Below, piece after piece: positions 51,515 to 60,285 of a stretch of DNA of 64,000 nt (positions are counted from its first letter, which is position 1; each line of letters opens with the position of its first letter). The DNA comes from Flavobacteriales bacterium UBA2669 (lineage in GTDB: Bacteria; Bacteroidota; Bacteroidia; Flavobacteriales_E; Vicingaceae): the NCBI GenBank assembly GCA_002359215.1, contig DEMN01000007.1, forward strand, positions 186,001-250,000, read 5' to 3'. The translations under genes were made by a program, and so were the position numbers. The notes below the pieces were generated by a model. The model was not told the origin of the DNA. It made no database searches and saw only the letters and a program-made list of their open reading frames with translations.

Positions 51515-52681
51515 TTAAAAGAAATTTTTGTTTTCTCTTACCATTCTTCTCAACAATACACTTGGTCGGTAACGATCTTCTCCGTATTCGTTAAATAATG
51601 TTTCTAATTGTGTAAGCACATTTTCCAATCCAATTTCATCTGCCCATTTTAATAACCCTTTAGGATAATTTACCCCTTTGGTCATGGCTAAATCGATATC
51701 TTCTTTAGAAGCAATGTTTAAGAATAAGGCATCAACAGCTTCGTTAATTAGCATTACTAAAATTCGGTTGAAAATAACAGTGCCTAATATTTTATCTTTG
51801 TTGGGTTCTGGCATATTAGCTTCATCAGCATAATTGTAATAACCTCTACCCGATTTTCTTCCGTACCAACCTGCTTCTGAGTGTCGTTTTTGTGTGAAAG
51901 AGGGTTTGTATCTCGGGTCGTAATAAAACGCTTCAAAAACGGTTTCTGTAACCGTATAATTAATGTCGTTACCAATATAATCCATTAGCGTAAAAGGTCC
52001 CATTCTGAAACCACCCATTTCGGTCATAGCCCAATCTATGGTTGCAAAATCGGCTACTCCTTCTTCATAAATTCGAAGTGCTTCGCCATAAAATGGACGA
52101 GCTACACGGTTAACAATAAAACCCGGAGTATCTTTTGCTAATACCGTTACTTTTCCCCAATTATCAATTAATGCTCGAGCTGTTGTTTTGGTAGCTTCGG
52201 AGGTTTGTACCGCAGGAATAATTTCTACCAAGGGCATTAATGGTGCAGGATTAAAAAAATGGATGCCAATTACTCTTTCCGGTTTTTTACAAGCAGCAGC
52301 AATAGAGGCAATAGAAAGCGATGAAGTATTACTTGCTAAAATACAATTGGGAGAAGTAATGCTTTCTAATTGAGCAAAAACTTTCTTTTTTACCTCTAAA
52401 TTTTCAATGATGGCTTCAATAATCAAATCACATTCGGCTAAATCTTTAGTTGAGGTAGAAAATGTAATTCTTCCCATAATATTATCTGCCGTAGCCTGAT
52501 CGATTTTTTCTTTTTGCACCAAACGAGATAAAATGTTTTTTAACCCTGTTGAAGCCTTTACTAATGCTTCTTCATTTAAATCTACCAGAGTAACTTGGTG
52601 TTTGTTGGTTGCTGCAATTTGTACAATTCCGGAACCCATAGAGCCTGCTCCTAGTACACCTACTTTGTTTATTTCATTCAT
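51515..52681 (-). CDS. paaH: 3-hydroxyacyl-CoA dehydrogenase, PaaH type
   Basis: 388 residues. NAD-binding site KVGVLGAGSMGSGIVQIAAT; catalytic part ERVIGIHFFNPAPLMPLVEI with the His; DTPGFIVNRVARPFYGEALR; and a second C-terminal 3HCDH domain (MLINEAVDALFLNIASKEDI, GVNYPKGLLKWADEIG). The two C-terminal domains give the PaaH length of about 380 residues. It oxidises 3-hydroxyadipyl-CoA or similar. Between paaG and the thioesterase gene. Confidence 0.88.
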   Translation of the reverse strand: MNEINKVGVLGAGSMGSGIVQIAATNKHQVTLVDLNEEALVKASTGLKNILSRLVQKEKIDQATADNIMGRITFSTSTKDLAECDLIIEAIIENLEVKKKVFAQLESITSPNCILASNTSSLSIASIAAACKKPERVIGIHFFNPAPLMPLVEIIPAVQTSEATKTTARALIDNWGKVTVLAKDTPGFIVNRVARPFYGEALRIYEEGVADFATIDWAMTEMGGFRMGPFTLMDYIGNDINYTVTETVFEAFYYDPRYKPSFTQKRHSEAGWYGRKSGRGYYNYADEANMPEPNKDKILGTVIFNRILVMLINEAVDALFLNIASKEDIDLAMTKGVNYPKGLLKWADEIGLENVLTQLETLFNEYGEDRYRPSVLLRRMVRENKNFF

Positions 52682-52725
52682 AAGTTATATCTTTTTTCTT
52701 CGTTCCCAATGTTTGTTTTTGTTAA

Positions 52726-53502
52726 TTAATTCCCTTTGAAAATTGGTTTGCGTTTTTCTAAAAATGCATTTACACCTTCTTGGTAATCGTACGTCTGTCC
52801 GGCTTCATTTTGTAACTCACCTTCTCTGGCTAATTGTTGTGTTAAGTTGTTTTTAAACGATTCATTCAATAATCTTTTAGTTAAGCCAATTCCTTTGGTA
52901 GGCATTTGAGCTAAGGTTTGAGCAATTTTTAGGGCTTCTTCTTGTAAACTTTCATCTGCAACAGCTTTATAAATCATACCCATTTTTTCAGCATCTTCAG
53001 CCATTACTTTATCTCCTAAAAACATTAAAGCAGCAGCTTTTTGCAGACCAATTAATCTGGGTAGGTAGTAGGTTCCACCACTATCAGGGATTAACCCAAT
53101 TTTACTAAATGCTTGTATAAAACTTGCTGATTTTGCTGCAAGGGTAATATCGCAAGCCAATGCAATGTTGGCTCCAGCACCCGCTGCAACACCATTTACG
53201 CCACAAACAATAGGTTTCTCAATTTTTCTTAATCGATCTATTATTGGATTGTAATGTTCTTCTACAATTTTGGGTAATTCGGTTTGATTAGGATCTATGG
53301 CTTCTGCTAAATCTTGTCCGGCACAAAAAGCTTTTCCTTCAGCAGTAATGTAAATGGCTCTTACTTCAGGGTTTTTCTCACATTCGTCTAAAGCAGCTTG
53401 TAAATCAAAAGCCATTTGACGTATAAAACTGTTGAATTTATCTGGTCGGTTTAAGGTAATTATTCCTACACCGTTTTCTATTTTAAATTTGATATTGCTC
53501 AT
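52726..53502 (-). CDS. paaG: Enoyl-CoA hydratase/isomerase, PaaG type
   Basis: 258 residues of the crotonase fold: GKAFCAGQDLAEAI (oxyanion hole), VCGVNGVAAGAGANIALACD, FSKIGLIPDSGGTYYLPRLI with the catalytic Asp, and MPTKGIGLTKRLLNESFKNN. The pattern GLIPDSGGTYYLPRLIG with Asp rather than Glu is that of PaaG, which isomerises the phenylacetyl-CoA epoxide. First gene of the three-gene block; a TATTTTTG box lies 33 bp upstream on its strand. Confidence 0.88.
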   Translation of the reverse strand: MSNIKFKIENGVGIITLNRPDKFNSFIRQMAFDLQAALDECEKNPEVRAIYITAEGKAFCAGQDLAEAIDPNQTELPKIVEEHYNPIIDRLRKIEKPIVCGVNGVAAGAGANIALACDITLAAKSASFIQAFSKIGLIPDSGGTYYLPRLIGLQKAAALMFLGDKVMAEDAEKMGMIYKAVADESLQEEALKIAQTLAQMPTKGIGLTKRLLNESFKNNLTQQLAREGELQNEAGQTYDYQEGVNAFLEKRKPIFKGN

Positions 53503-53560
53503 AATTTTTCAATTATTTTATTATAGTTGAACAACAAAAATAGCATTTTGTGTCCATCTA

Positions 53561-53592
53561 TTGTTATTCAAGTGTTAGGTTTATTACATTTG
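53561..53592 (+). promoter_or_regulatory. Bacteroidota-type promoter for yicC-gmk
   Basis: TTG (53561-53563), 21 bp, TACATTTG (53585-53592), 19 bp before the yicC start, shared intergenic region with the divergent paaG gene. Confidence 0.65.
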
Positions 53593-53611
53593 CATCTTAA
53601 AATTATCATAG

Positions 53612-54484
53612 ATGATTAAATCAATGACCGGGTTTGGTAAATCCGCAACCAGTATCAACCAAAAGAAAATCAGCATAGAAATTCGTTCGCTTAATAGTAA
53701 GCAAGCTGATATTTCTGTTAGAATTCCGGCAGTTTACAAAGAAAAAGAATTAGAGCTTAGAGCTAAAATCAATCAACACCTTGAGAGAGGAAAAATTGAA
53801 TTTAATTTATACGTTGAGCAAACTACTGCCACACCAAATTACCAAATCAACGAAAGTTTATTTAAAAACTATTATAATGAGCTAAAACGTTTGTCTGACG
53901 AGTTGGGTGAGCAATCCGATTTAATAAAAATTGTTGCCGGAATGCCTGATGTTTTTCAGAAAGAAGAAAAACAAGCCTTAGATGAATCAGAGTGGGAAAC
54001 CATAGTGGAATTGACTACAAAAGCCTTGCAAGATATTGATGCTTACAGAACGGATGAAGGCAATACGCTTCAAAAAGAAATGGAGTTGAGAATTAATAAT
54101 ATTCAACAATTATTGAAGAAGGTAGAGTTGTATGAGAAAGAAAGAGTAATTACTGTTAGAGAAAGGATTACAGCACATTTAGAAGAAATTGTTAATGGCA
54201 ATCAGATAGATAAAGACAGGTTAGAGCAAGAGTTGGTTTTTTATATTGAAAAGTTTGATGTTTCAGAAGAAAAGCAACGATTACAATCTCACCTCGATTA
54301 TTTTATGGACACTATGAATGATAAGGATTCCCAAGGAAAAAAGTTAGGGTTTATCAGTCAGGAAATGGGTAGAGAAATTAATACGTTAGGGTCAAAAGCA
54401 AATCATTCCGAATTACAAAAAATTGTGGTGGAGATGAAAGATGAGCTAGAAAAGATTAAAGAACAAATATTAAATATTTTATAA
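53612..54484 (+). CDS. yicC: YicC-family endoribonuclease-like protein
   Basis: 290 residues. MIKSMTGFGKSA at the start, EIRSLNSKQADISVRIPAVY, then the C-terminal DRLEQELVFYIEKFDVSEEK, RLQSHLDYFMD, GKKLGFISQEMGREINTLGS and KANHSELQKIVVEMKDELEK, all typical of YicC (YloC), an RNase implicated in sRNA decay. It is 5 bp upstream of gmk, the standard arrangement. Confidence 0.93.
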   Translation: MIKSMTGFGKSATSINQKKISIEIRSLNSKQADISVRIPAVYKEKELELRAKINQHLERGKIEFNLYVEQTTATPNYQINESLFKNYYNELKRLSDELGEQSDLIKIVAGMPDVFQKEEKQALDESEWETIVELTTKALQDIDAYRTDEGNTLQKEMELRINNIQQLLKKVELYEKERVITVRERITAHLEEIVNGNQIDKDRLEQELVFYIEKFDVSEEKQRLQSHLDYFMDTMNDKDSQGKKLGFISQEMGREINTLGSKANHSELQKIVVEMKDELEKIKEQILNIL

Positions 54485-54489
54485 GAATT

Positions 54490-55059
54490 ATGAGTAAAAA
54501 CAAATGCATTATCATTTGTGCTCCATCAGGAGCAGGAAAAACTTCTATTACTAAATACTTGTTGGCACAAGATTTAAATTTAAAATTTTCGATTTCGGCA
54601 TGCAATAGAGAAAAAAGAGAGAATGAAACTAACGGAGTGGATTATTACTTTTTGAGTACAGAGGAATTTCAAAACAAAATAGATAATAATGAATTTGTAG
54701 AATGGGAAGAAGTTTATCAAGATCAATATTATGGGACTTTAAAATCTGAAATTACCAGAATTTGGGAAGAAGGACATAATGTAATTTTTGATGTAGATGT
54801 AGAAGGTGGATTGAGTTTGAGTAAATATTTTGGAGAGAATGCATTGACTATTTTTATTCAGGCTCCAAGTATAGAAGAGTTAGAGACAAGGCTGAGAAGC
54901 AGAGGAAGTGAAACAGAAGAAAAAATCCAAAAAAGACTGAAAAAGGCAACTCAAGAAATGAGTTACTCTAAGTGGTTCGATGTAATTATTGTAAATGATA
55001 ATTTGGAAAAAGCCCAGAAAGAAACACTTAATATTGTAAACTCTTTTTTAACAAAATGA
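54490..55059 (+). CDS. gmk: Guanylate kinase
   Basis: 189 residues. P-loop IICAPSGAGKTSITKYLL; GMP-binding FSISACNREKRENETNGVDY with YYFLSTEEF; YYGTLKSEI; VIFDVDVEGGLSL; and the lid RLRSRGSETEEKIQKRLKK. It phosphorylates GMP to GDP. Co-transcribed with yicC. The conserved mini-ORF leader begins 8 bp after its stop. Confidence 0.95.
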   Translation: MSKNKCIIICAPSGAGKTSITKYLLAQDLNLKFSISACNREKRENETNGVDYYFLSTEEFQNKIDNNEFVEWEEVYQDQYYGTLKSEITRIWEEGHNVIFDVDVEGGLSLSKYFGENALTIFIQAPSIEELETRLRSRGSETEEKIQKRLKKATQEMSYSKWFDVIIVNDNLEKAQKETLNIVNSFLTK

Positions 55060-55066
55060 TAGAGGG

Positions 55067-55147
55067 ATGAAACGACCTTGAAAAAAATTCTTATATAAGA
55101 AAATGATTAATAATAGGGAGTTACATCTGACAGATGAAAACAATAGA
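55067..55147 (+). promoter_or_regulatory. Conserved leader with Met-Lys-Arg-Pro mini-ORF, upstream of nadD (copy 2)
   Basis: ATG-AAA-CGA-CCT-TGA (55067-55081) again encodes MKRP-stop. A perfect 14-bp palindrome TTCTTATATAAGAA (55088-55101) takes the place of the copy 1 hairpin, followed by ATGATTA (55103-55109) and GGAGTTACAT (55117-55126). The distance from the mini-ORF start to GGAG is 50 bp here and 49 bp in copy 1. GATGAAAACAATAGATA then leads to the nadD start. The segment ACAGATGAAA is duplicated at 55131 and 55152. Confidence 0.6.
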
Positions 55148-55155
55148 TAAAACAG

Positions 55156-55767
55156 ATGAAAGTAGGTCTATATTTTGGAACATATAATCCCATTCATGTC
55201 GGACATTTGATAATTGCTAATTACATGGCAGAGTATACCGATTTAGATGAAGTTTGGTTTGTTGTATCTCCTCAAAATCCATTAAAATTAAGTAATTCTT
55301 TATTGGCAGATTATCATCGTTTGGCTATGGTAAGGGTAGCTATAGAAGATAATAATCATTTAAAAGATTGCGATATTGAGTTTAATATGCCTAAACCATC
55401 TTATACTTCAGATACGTTGATTTATTTGCATGAGAAATATCCGAACCATGAATTTTCGTTGATTATGGGTGAGGATAATTTAAGGACTTTCCATAAATGG
55501 AAAAATCATGAAGAAATTATCACTAATCATCATATTTATGTTTATCCGAGAGCTTTAACAGAGCAAGAAAGAGAAGAATCTGAATTGAAAACCAACCAAC
55601 AACAGCACGATTTTTTTAATCATCCAAATGTACATTTTTGTGATGCTCCGGTAATGAAAGTATCTTCCAGCTTTATTAGAAAAGCGGTAAAAGATAAAAA
55701 GGATGTCCGTTATTTACTTACAGAACCGGTTTATCAATATTTAACCGAGATGAATTTTTATAAGTAG
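55156..55767 (+). CDS. nadD: Nicotinate-nucleotide adenylyltransferase
   Basis: 203 residues. GLYFGTYNPIHVGHLIIANY carries the (H/T)xGH nucleotidyltransferase motif; VWFVVSPQNPLK, FSLIMGEDNLRTFHKWKNHE, and the C-terminal KVSSSFIRKAVKDKKDVRYL (SSxxxR) complete the set. It makes deamido-NAD. Preceded by the conserved mini-ORF leader. Confidence 0.94.
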   Translation: MKVGLYFGTYNPIHVGHLIIANYMAEYTDLDEVWFVVSPQNPLKLSNSLLADYHRLAMVRVAIEDNNHLKDCDIEFNMPKPSYTSDTLIYLHEKYPNHEFSLIMGEDNLRTFHKWKNHEEIITNHHIYVYPRALTEQEREESELKTNQQQHDFFNHPNVHFCDAPVMKVSSSFIRKAVKDKKDVRYLLTEPVYQYLTEMNFYK

Positions 55768-55770
55768 CAA

Positions 55771-56601
55771 TTAACTAGGCAAACTCTCCCCTTCAAAATA
55801 TTCGTTAAATAAATGTAAGTGTCTTAAAATGTCTAATTGAGTTAAATCACAAGTAGTCATGTCCTCACAATTCATTAATAGCTCAATTTTTTCTTTTAAA
55901 GGAAAAATATAGTGATGAAGTTGCTCGTGAGCTTCGCCAGTCATGTTGCATTTAGACACTAATGTTTCAAACTCTGTCATAAGCTGCTGACCTCTGGCAA
56001 CAAACAAAATAATTCTATCTTCTTCCATTGGTTGAGCAATAATGGCTATCATGTTATTAATACCGTCAATAGTTTCAACATTAGCAATCCATTTTTTGCC
56101 ATTATCTAAGCTAAGATTACTTTTAGGTTCTTCTTCTGCAGTAGCTTCACCTTCTTCAAAATAACTTAAGGTTTCTTTAAACCAATTGATAAGTAATTCT
56201 CTTTGTTGGTCGGACAATTTAGCATCACCATGAGTAATAGTGTAAGATGTTAAAGGCATTTCTTTTTCCTCTAATTCTTCCACACATTCTTTTAGTTTTT
56301 TTAGTTTACGTTTATGTTCGAACGTTTCCCATTCAGAAAAATTAAGTTCTTCTCTTGCTTCATTAATATGGTCTTTCAGCCACCAAGAAACAGGAGCAAC
56401 ATTGCTATACCAAGGGTATTGGGTAGTATTAGAATGACAATCGTAGCATGATGTCTTAATAATTTGAGTCACCTCTTCAGGAGCTCCAACGGCATATAAA
56501 AAATCATTTTCAGCAATAACTTCAGGATTGGTTTTATCAATTCTGAAAAACTGTATAATTACGAAAATTGCAAACAATGCAAGACCAATTTTTTTAAGCA
56601 T
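55771..56601 (-). CDS. Membrane-anchored heme-binding (CxxCH) protein with extra C-terminal helical domain
   Basis: Start at ATG 56601 (MLKKIGLALFAIFVIIQFFR), 276 residues. One N-terminal membrane anchor, then a haem-binding domain: IIKTSCYDCHSNTTQYPWYS (CxxCH) and VAPVSWWLKDHINEAREELN, with KEMPLTSYTITHGDAKLSDQ. That domain alone usually makes a protein of about 150 residues. Here about 130 more residues follow after an acidic linker (EGEATAEEEPKS): IANVETIDGINNMIAIIAQP, FETLVSKCNMTGEAHEQLHH, NCEDMTTCDLTQLDILRHLH, with Cys and His that might bind metal. It is probably exposed to the periplasm. Confidence 0.8.
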   Translation of the reverse strand: MLKKIGLALFAIFVIIQFFRIDKTNPEVIAENDFLYAVGAPEEVTQIIKTSCYDCHSNTTQYPWYSNVAPVSWWLKDHINEAREELNFSEWETFEHKRKLKKLKECVEELEEKEMPLTSYTITHGDAKLSDQQRELLINWFKETLSYFEEGEATAEEEPKSNLSLDNGKKWIANVETIDGINNMIAIIAQPMEEDRIILFVARGQQLMTEFETLVSKCNMTGEAHEQLHHYIFPLKEKIELLMNCEDMTTCDLTQLDILRHLHLFNEYFEGESLPS

Positions 56602-56707
56602 AACAATTTGTTTTAGTTTGAACAAAGATAATATTTTACTTGTTTTATAAGTATGATTACAATCAATTAAATTATATTTGTTTAGAAAAAGCTAATTAAA
56701 CCTGCAA

Positions 56708-57133
56708 ATGAACAATCTCGAGTTTTCTGAAGAAAAGAAATTAAATCAGGCAGATTTATTAAGCCTCTATAACGATGCTAATTGGTTGGCTTATACCAAT
56801 AGCCCAGACTTATTGCAGCAAGCCGTAAGTAATTCACTTTATGTGCTTTCTGTTTGGGAAAATGGGCAATTAGTTGGGTTAATTCGCTTGGTGGGTGATG
56901 GATTGACTATTGTTTATATTCAGGATATTTTGGTAATGAAATCACATAAAAGAAGAAAAATTGGGAGTTTATTGTTACAGAAAGCCTTGGAGAAATTTAA
57001 AAATATTCGTCAAAAAGTATTGCTGACTGATGATAATGAAGAAACAAGAGGTTTTTATGAAGCACTTGGCTTTTCTTCTTGCGATAAAGGCGATTTAGTT
57101 GCTTTCGTTAAATTGGAAAATAAAAAAAAATAA
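56708..57133 (+). CDS. GNAT-family N-acetyltransferase
   Basis: 141 residues. GQLVGLIRLVGDGLTIVYIQ, DILVMKSHKRRKIGSLLLQK (acetyl-CoA pyrophosphate loop, R-R-K-I-G-S) and DDNEETRGFYEALGFSSCDK are the GNAT motifs. The substrate is unknown. It lies 20 bp upstream of the glycosyltransferase gene. Confidence 0.85.
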   Translation: MNNLEFSEEKKLNQADLLSLYNDANWLAYTNSPDLLQQAVSNSLYVLSVWENGQLVGLIRLVGDGLTIVYIQDILVMKSHKRRKIGSLLLQKALEKFKNIRQKVLLTDDNEETRGFYEALGFSSCDKGDLVAFVKLENKKK

Positions 57134-57153
57134 TCAATAATCAAAAAAAAATA

Positions 57154-58221
57154 TTGGTTTGTCCCTTAGATTGGGGATTAGGACATGCTGCCAGATGTGT
57201 TCCTATTATTAACGCATTAATGGATTTAGGGCATGATGTAATTATTGCTGCAGATAATGCTCCCTTTAATTTATTAAAAACTACTTTTCCTCAGTTGCAA
57301 TTTGTGCAGTTGCCCGGTTATATTATTCGTTATACAACTAATGGTAGAATGAGTTTAAAAATGCTGCAACAACTTCCTGGATTACTTAGAAGTATTAAAA
57401 AAGAACATCGGTTATTGCAAAACATTATTAATGAATATAAAATAGATTTGGTAATTTCTGATAATAGATATGGGTGTTGGTCGCAAGAAGTACCTTCTAT
57501 TTTCATTACACATCAATTATTCATTCAAGCTCCTTATGGGAAGAAGTGGCTCAATAAAATAAATCATCATTTTATACAAAAATTTAATGAGTGCTGGGTG
57601 CCTGACATAGAAACTGAAAATAACTTAAGTGGAAATTTATCTCACACCAAAAAACTAAATAAGATACCTACTTTTTTTATAGAACCATTATCAAGATTTT
57701 CAGACAAGGAGTTGTCTTCAGAACAAAAATATGATGCTTTTGTTGTAATTTCCGGTCCGGAGCCACAAAGAACTGTTTTTGAGAGTTTAGTAGCCAAACA
57801 AGCTGAAAAAACAGCATTAAAATTAGTTTTGGTAAGAGGATTACCATCAGAAAATATAATCCCGGAATATTTACATTCGGAAAATATAGAAGTGCATAAC
57901 CACTTACCAACAGAATTGTTCTTAGAAAAAATAGGTCAAAGCAAATTGGTTGTTTCTAGAGCAGGATATTCCACCATAATGGATCTGGCTGTTTTGGGTA
58001 AAAAAGCAGTTTTAGTACCTACTCCCGGACAAACAGAGCAAGAATATTTAGCAAGATATCATTTTGAAAAGCAACATTATTACACACAAACTCAGCAAGA
58101 ATTTGGTCTAGAAGAAGCCATTAAAAATTCTAACAGTTTTAAGGGAATTCAATTTAAAAATCAAGTCGATTTAGGGCTATTTTTAGAAGAGAGAATAAAA
58201 ATTAAAATTCCGATAAAGTAA
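57154..58221 (+). CDS. Glycosyltransferase, UDP-glycosyltransferase/MurG-like
   Basis: 355 residues from TTG 57154 (MVCPLDWGLGHAARCVPIIN). The family normally begins KKILVCPLDWGLGHA, and those residues are encoded just upstream in frame (CAA AAA AAA ATA before TTG), but no ATG, GTG or other TTG is there; initiation may be at a rare ATA/ATC codon, or a base has been lost or gained. Other motifs: FVVISGPEPQRTVFESLV, LPTELFLEKIGQSKLVVSRA, GYSTIMDLAVLGKKAVLVPT and PGQTEQEYLARYHFEKQ (nucleotide-sugar site). Its 3' end overlaps hemH by 20 bp. Confidence 0.78.
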   Translation: MVCPLDWGLGHAARCVPIINALMDLGHDVIIAADNAPFNLLKTTFPQLQFVQLPGYIIRYTTNGRMSLKMLQQLPGLLRSIKKEHRLLQNIINEYKIDLVISDNRYGCWSQEVPSIFITHQLFIQAPYGKKWLNKINHHFIQKFNECWVPDIETENNLSGNLSHTKKLNKIPTFFIEPLSRFSDKELSSEQKYDAFVVISGPEPQRTVFESLVAKQAEKTALKLVLVRGLPSENIIPEYLHSENIEVHNHLPTELFLEKIGQSKLVVSRAGYSTIMDLAVLGKKAVLVPTPGQTEQEYLARYHFEKQHYYTQTQQEFGLEEAIKNSNSFKGIQFKNQVDLGLFLEERIKIKIPIK

Positions 58222-59230
58222 TTTCTTTAAGCGCTTCAATCCATTTTGGATTATCGTTAAGACTTTCAACCAGTTGCCATTTTTCTCCACCATTCTCATG
58301 GAAAATCTCTTTAAATTCTTCACCAACTTCTATGGTTGTTTCTAAACAATCAGCAATAAAAGAGGGAGAAAAGCAAAGCACATTTTTTATGCCCGATTTT
58401 GCCAAATCTTCTGTAACCAAGTCGGAGTAAGGTTTTAACCAAGGATCTCTAGCACGAGTTTCTAAACGAGATTGAAATGCAACTTCATACTCGTCATCTT
58501 TTAGCTCCATTTTAGCGGCAATTAATCGAGAGGTTTCATAACATTGAGCCCTGTAACACAAACGGTTATTGTTAGAATATTTCGAACAACATTTGTCGTT
58601 TAATTGGCAATAACCTTTTTCAGAATCTTTTAAAATATGTCTTTCAGGAATGCCGTGGTAGCTAAATAATACTTTTTGATAATTTCCTGTTTTCCAATAT
58701 TTATTGCCATTTTCGGCAAAGGCTTCAATAAATTTTTCGTTGCTTAAAAAGTTTTCAATAAATGTAACCTTGGGCTGGTAGTTTGTTTTAGTTAATTCTT
58801 CCTTTACTTTTTCAATACTTGATTTAGTGGAAGAAGAAGCATATTGCGGATAAAGAGGGATAATTACTAAATCGGTAATGCCATTTTTTTTTATTTCTTT
58901 TAGTACACTTTTTATCGATGGATTTTGGTAACGCATAGCTAAATAAACAGCAATATCATTACCTACTTCTTGCTGTAATAATTCACGCACTTTCTTTCCG
59001 TAAACTAGTAGCGGAGAGCCTTCTTTTGTCCATAATTGCTTGTAAATTTTAGCTGATTTAGGTGCTCTGAAGGTGGCTATTATTACGTTTACTAAAAACC
59101 AACGGGTTAAATAAGGTAAATCAATTACATATTTATCCATTAAAAATTCACGAAGATATTTTCTAACATCAACAATTTTATAGCTGTTTGGTGTGCCTAA
59201 ATTAATTAGTAAAATCCCTTTTTTGCTCAT
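58202..59230 (-). CDS. hemH: Ferrochelatase
   Basis: 342 residues from ATG 59230 (MSKKGILLINLGTPNSYKIV); an upstream TTG at 59239 is less likely. Family motifs: EGSPLLVYGKKVRELLQQEV, AMRYQNPSIKSVLKEIKK, YPQYASSSTKSSIEKV, SYHGIPERHILKDSEKG, and a Cys-rich segment YCQLNDKCCSKYSNNNRLCY, RAQCYETSRLIAAK. Iron is inserted into protoporphyrin IX. The window's heme O synthase (29383) uses its product. Confidence 0.93.
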   Translation of the reverse strand: MSKKGILLINLGTPNSYKIVDVRKYLREFLMDKYVIDLPYLTRWFLVNVIIATFRAPKSAKIYKQLWTKEGSPLLVYGKKVRELLQQEVGNDIAVYLAMRYQNPSIKSVLKEIKKNGITDLVIIPLYPQYASSSTKSSIEKVKEELTKTNYQPKVTFIENFLSNEKFIEAFAENGNKYWKTGNYQKVLFSYHGIPERHILKDSEKGYCQLNDKCCSKYSNNNRLCYRAQCYETSRLIAAKMELKDDEYEVAFQSRLETRARDPWLKPYSDLVTEDLAKSGIKNVLCFSPSFIADCLETTIEVGEEFKEIFHENGGEKWQLVESLNDNPKWIEALKEITLSEF

Positions 59231-59263
59231 AGCTGCCAAAATTAAGGATTAATTATTTTGTTA

Positions 59264-59292
59264 CCTATATCAAAAAATATTTTTGATATAGG
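59264..59292. promoter_or_regulatory. Hairpin/palindrome with 13-bp arms between divergent hemH and secreted protein
   Basis: CCTATATCAAAAA (59264-59276) and TTTTTGATATAGG (59280-59292) are perfect inverted copies with a 3-nt centre. On the plus strand the right half contains TATTTTTG (59278-59285), a -7 match with TTG 17 bp before it; a second TATTTTTG is at 59316-59323. It may be an operator for a dimeric regulator. No U-run, so not a terminator. Confidence 0.5.
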
Positions 59293-59474
59293 GTATGTTT
59301 TCAGTTAAAAAATATTATTTTTGTTTCGCAATTAAGTAGTTATACTTATAACATTAAAAGTTTTATTTGTTATAAATACTATAATTGCATAAAAATATTT
59401 TGAAAATCGCAAATTAGGACTTAATATTGCGTTTTAATTATTTTATATAGCTATAAAAGAATAACACATTGAAA

Positions 59475-60263
59475 ATGAAAAGAAATATATTTACATTCAT
59501 CCTCGCTTTCTTTACTGTGATTAGCAGTTATGCTGGAGTAATTGTTTTAGAAGGACATTACCAAGGCAAAAACCTATATGTGCAAAATCCTTTTGCTGGA
59601 ACAGGTGTTGGTTTTTGTACTTTTGAGGTAACTATAAATGGTGATGTAACAACAGATGAAGTAAATTCAAGTGCTTTTGAAATTGATTTTACTGCTTTTC
59701 AATTAAAAGTAGGAGATCCTGTTATTGTAAAAATTAAGCATAAAGATGATTGTAAACCAAAAGTATTAAATCCTGAAGTGCTTAAACCTAAGAGTACTTT
59801 TGAAATTGTTAATATGAACATTTCTAAAGAGGGTAATTTTGAATGGACAACTTCAAACGAAACAGGAAAGTTAACTTTTGTGGTAGAGCAATTTAGATGG
59901 AACAAATGGATTAAAGTAGGAGAAGTTGATGGTGTTGGAACTTCTACGGAAAATAAATATGAATTTAAAATTGAGCCTCATTCAGGTGAAAATAAATTTA
60001 GAGTTAAGCAAATAGATTATTCAGGTAAACCAAGATATTCTCAAGCTGCTCGTTATGTTTCCACCAAAGGTGAAATTACTTTTAGCCCAATAAAAGTAAA
60101 AGATATTATTACTTTTACTGATGAGACGTTGTTTGAAGTTTATGATAGCTATGCTAATATTGTTAAAAAGGGATATGGCAATTCTATAGATGTTACTAAT
60201 CTTAAAAAAGGAATTTATTACCTAAATTATGATAATAAGAGTGAGACTTTTGTGAAGAAATAA
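59475..60263 (+). CDS. Secreted protein with degenerate C-terminal sorting-like domain
   Basis: 262 residues from ATG 59475 (MKRNIFTFILAFFTVISSYA); an upstream TTG is unlikely. Signal peptide, then a beta-rich module (VIVLEGHYQGKNLYVQNPFA, GTGVGFCTFEVTING) and a second FN3-like module (TGKLTFVVEQFRWNKWIKVG, NKFRVKQIDYSGKPRYSQAA). The end (LFEVYDSYANIVKKGYGNSI, LKKGIYYLNYDNKSETFVKK) resembles a T9SS type A sorting domain without the YPNP opening. A similar group exists in related Bacteroidota; function unknown. Own terminator follows. Confidence 0.72.
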   Translation: MKRNIFTFILAFFTVISSYAGVIVLEGHYQGKNLYVQNPFAGTGVGFCTFEVTINGDVTTDEVNSSAFEIDFTAFQLKVGDPVIVKIKHKDDCKPKVLNPEVLKPKSTFEIVNMNISKEGNFEWTTSNETGKLTFVVEQFRWNKWIKVGEVDGVGTSTENKYEFKIEPHSGENKFRVKQIDYSGKPRYSQAARYVSTKGEITFSPIKVKDIITFTDETLFEVYDSYANIVKKGYGNSIDVTNLKKGIYYLNYDNKSETFVKK

Positions 60264-60285
60264 CATAAATAATTATTAATATTAG

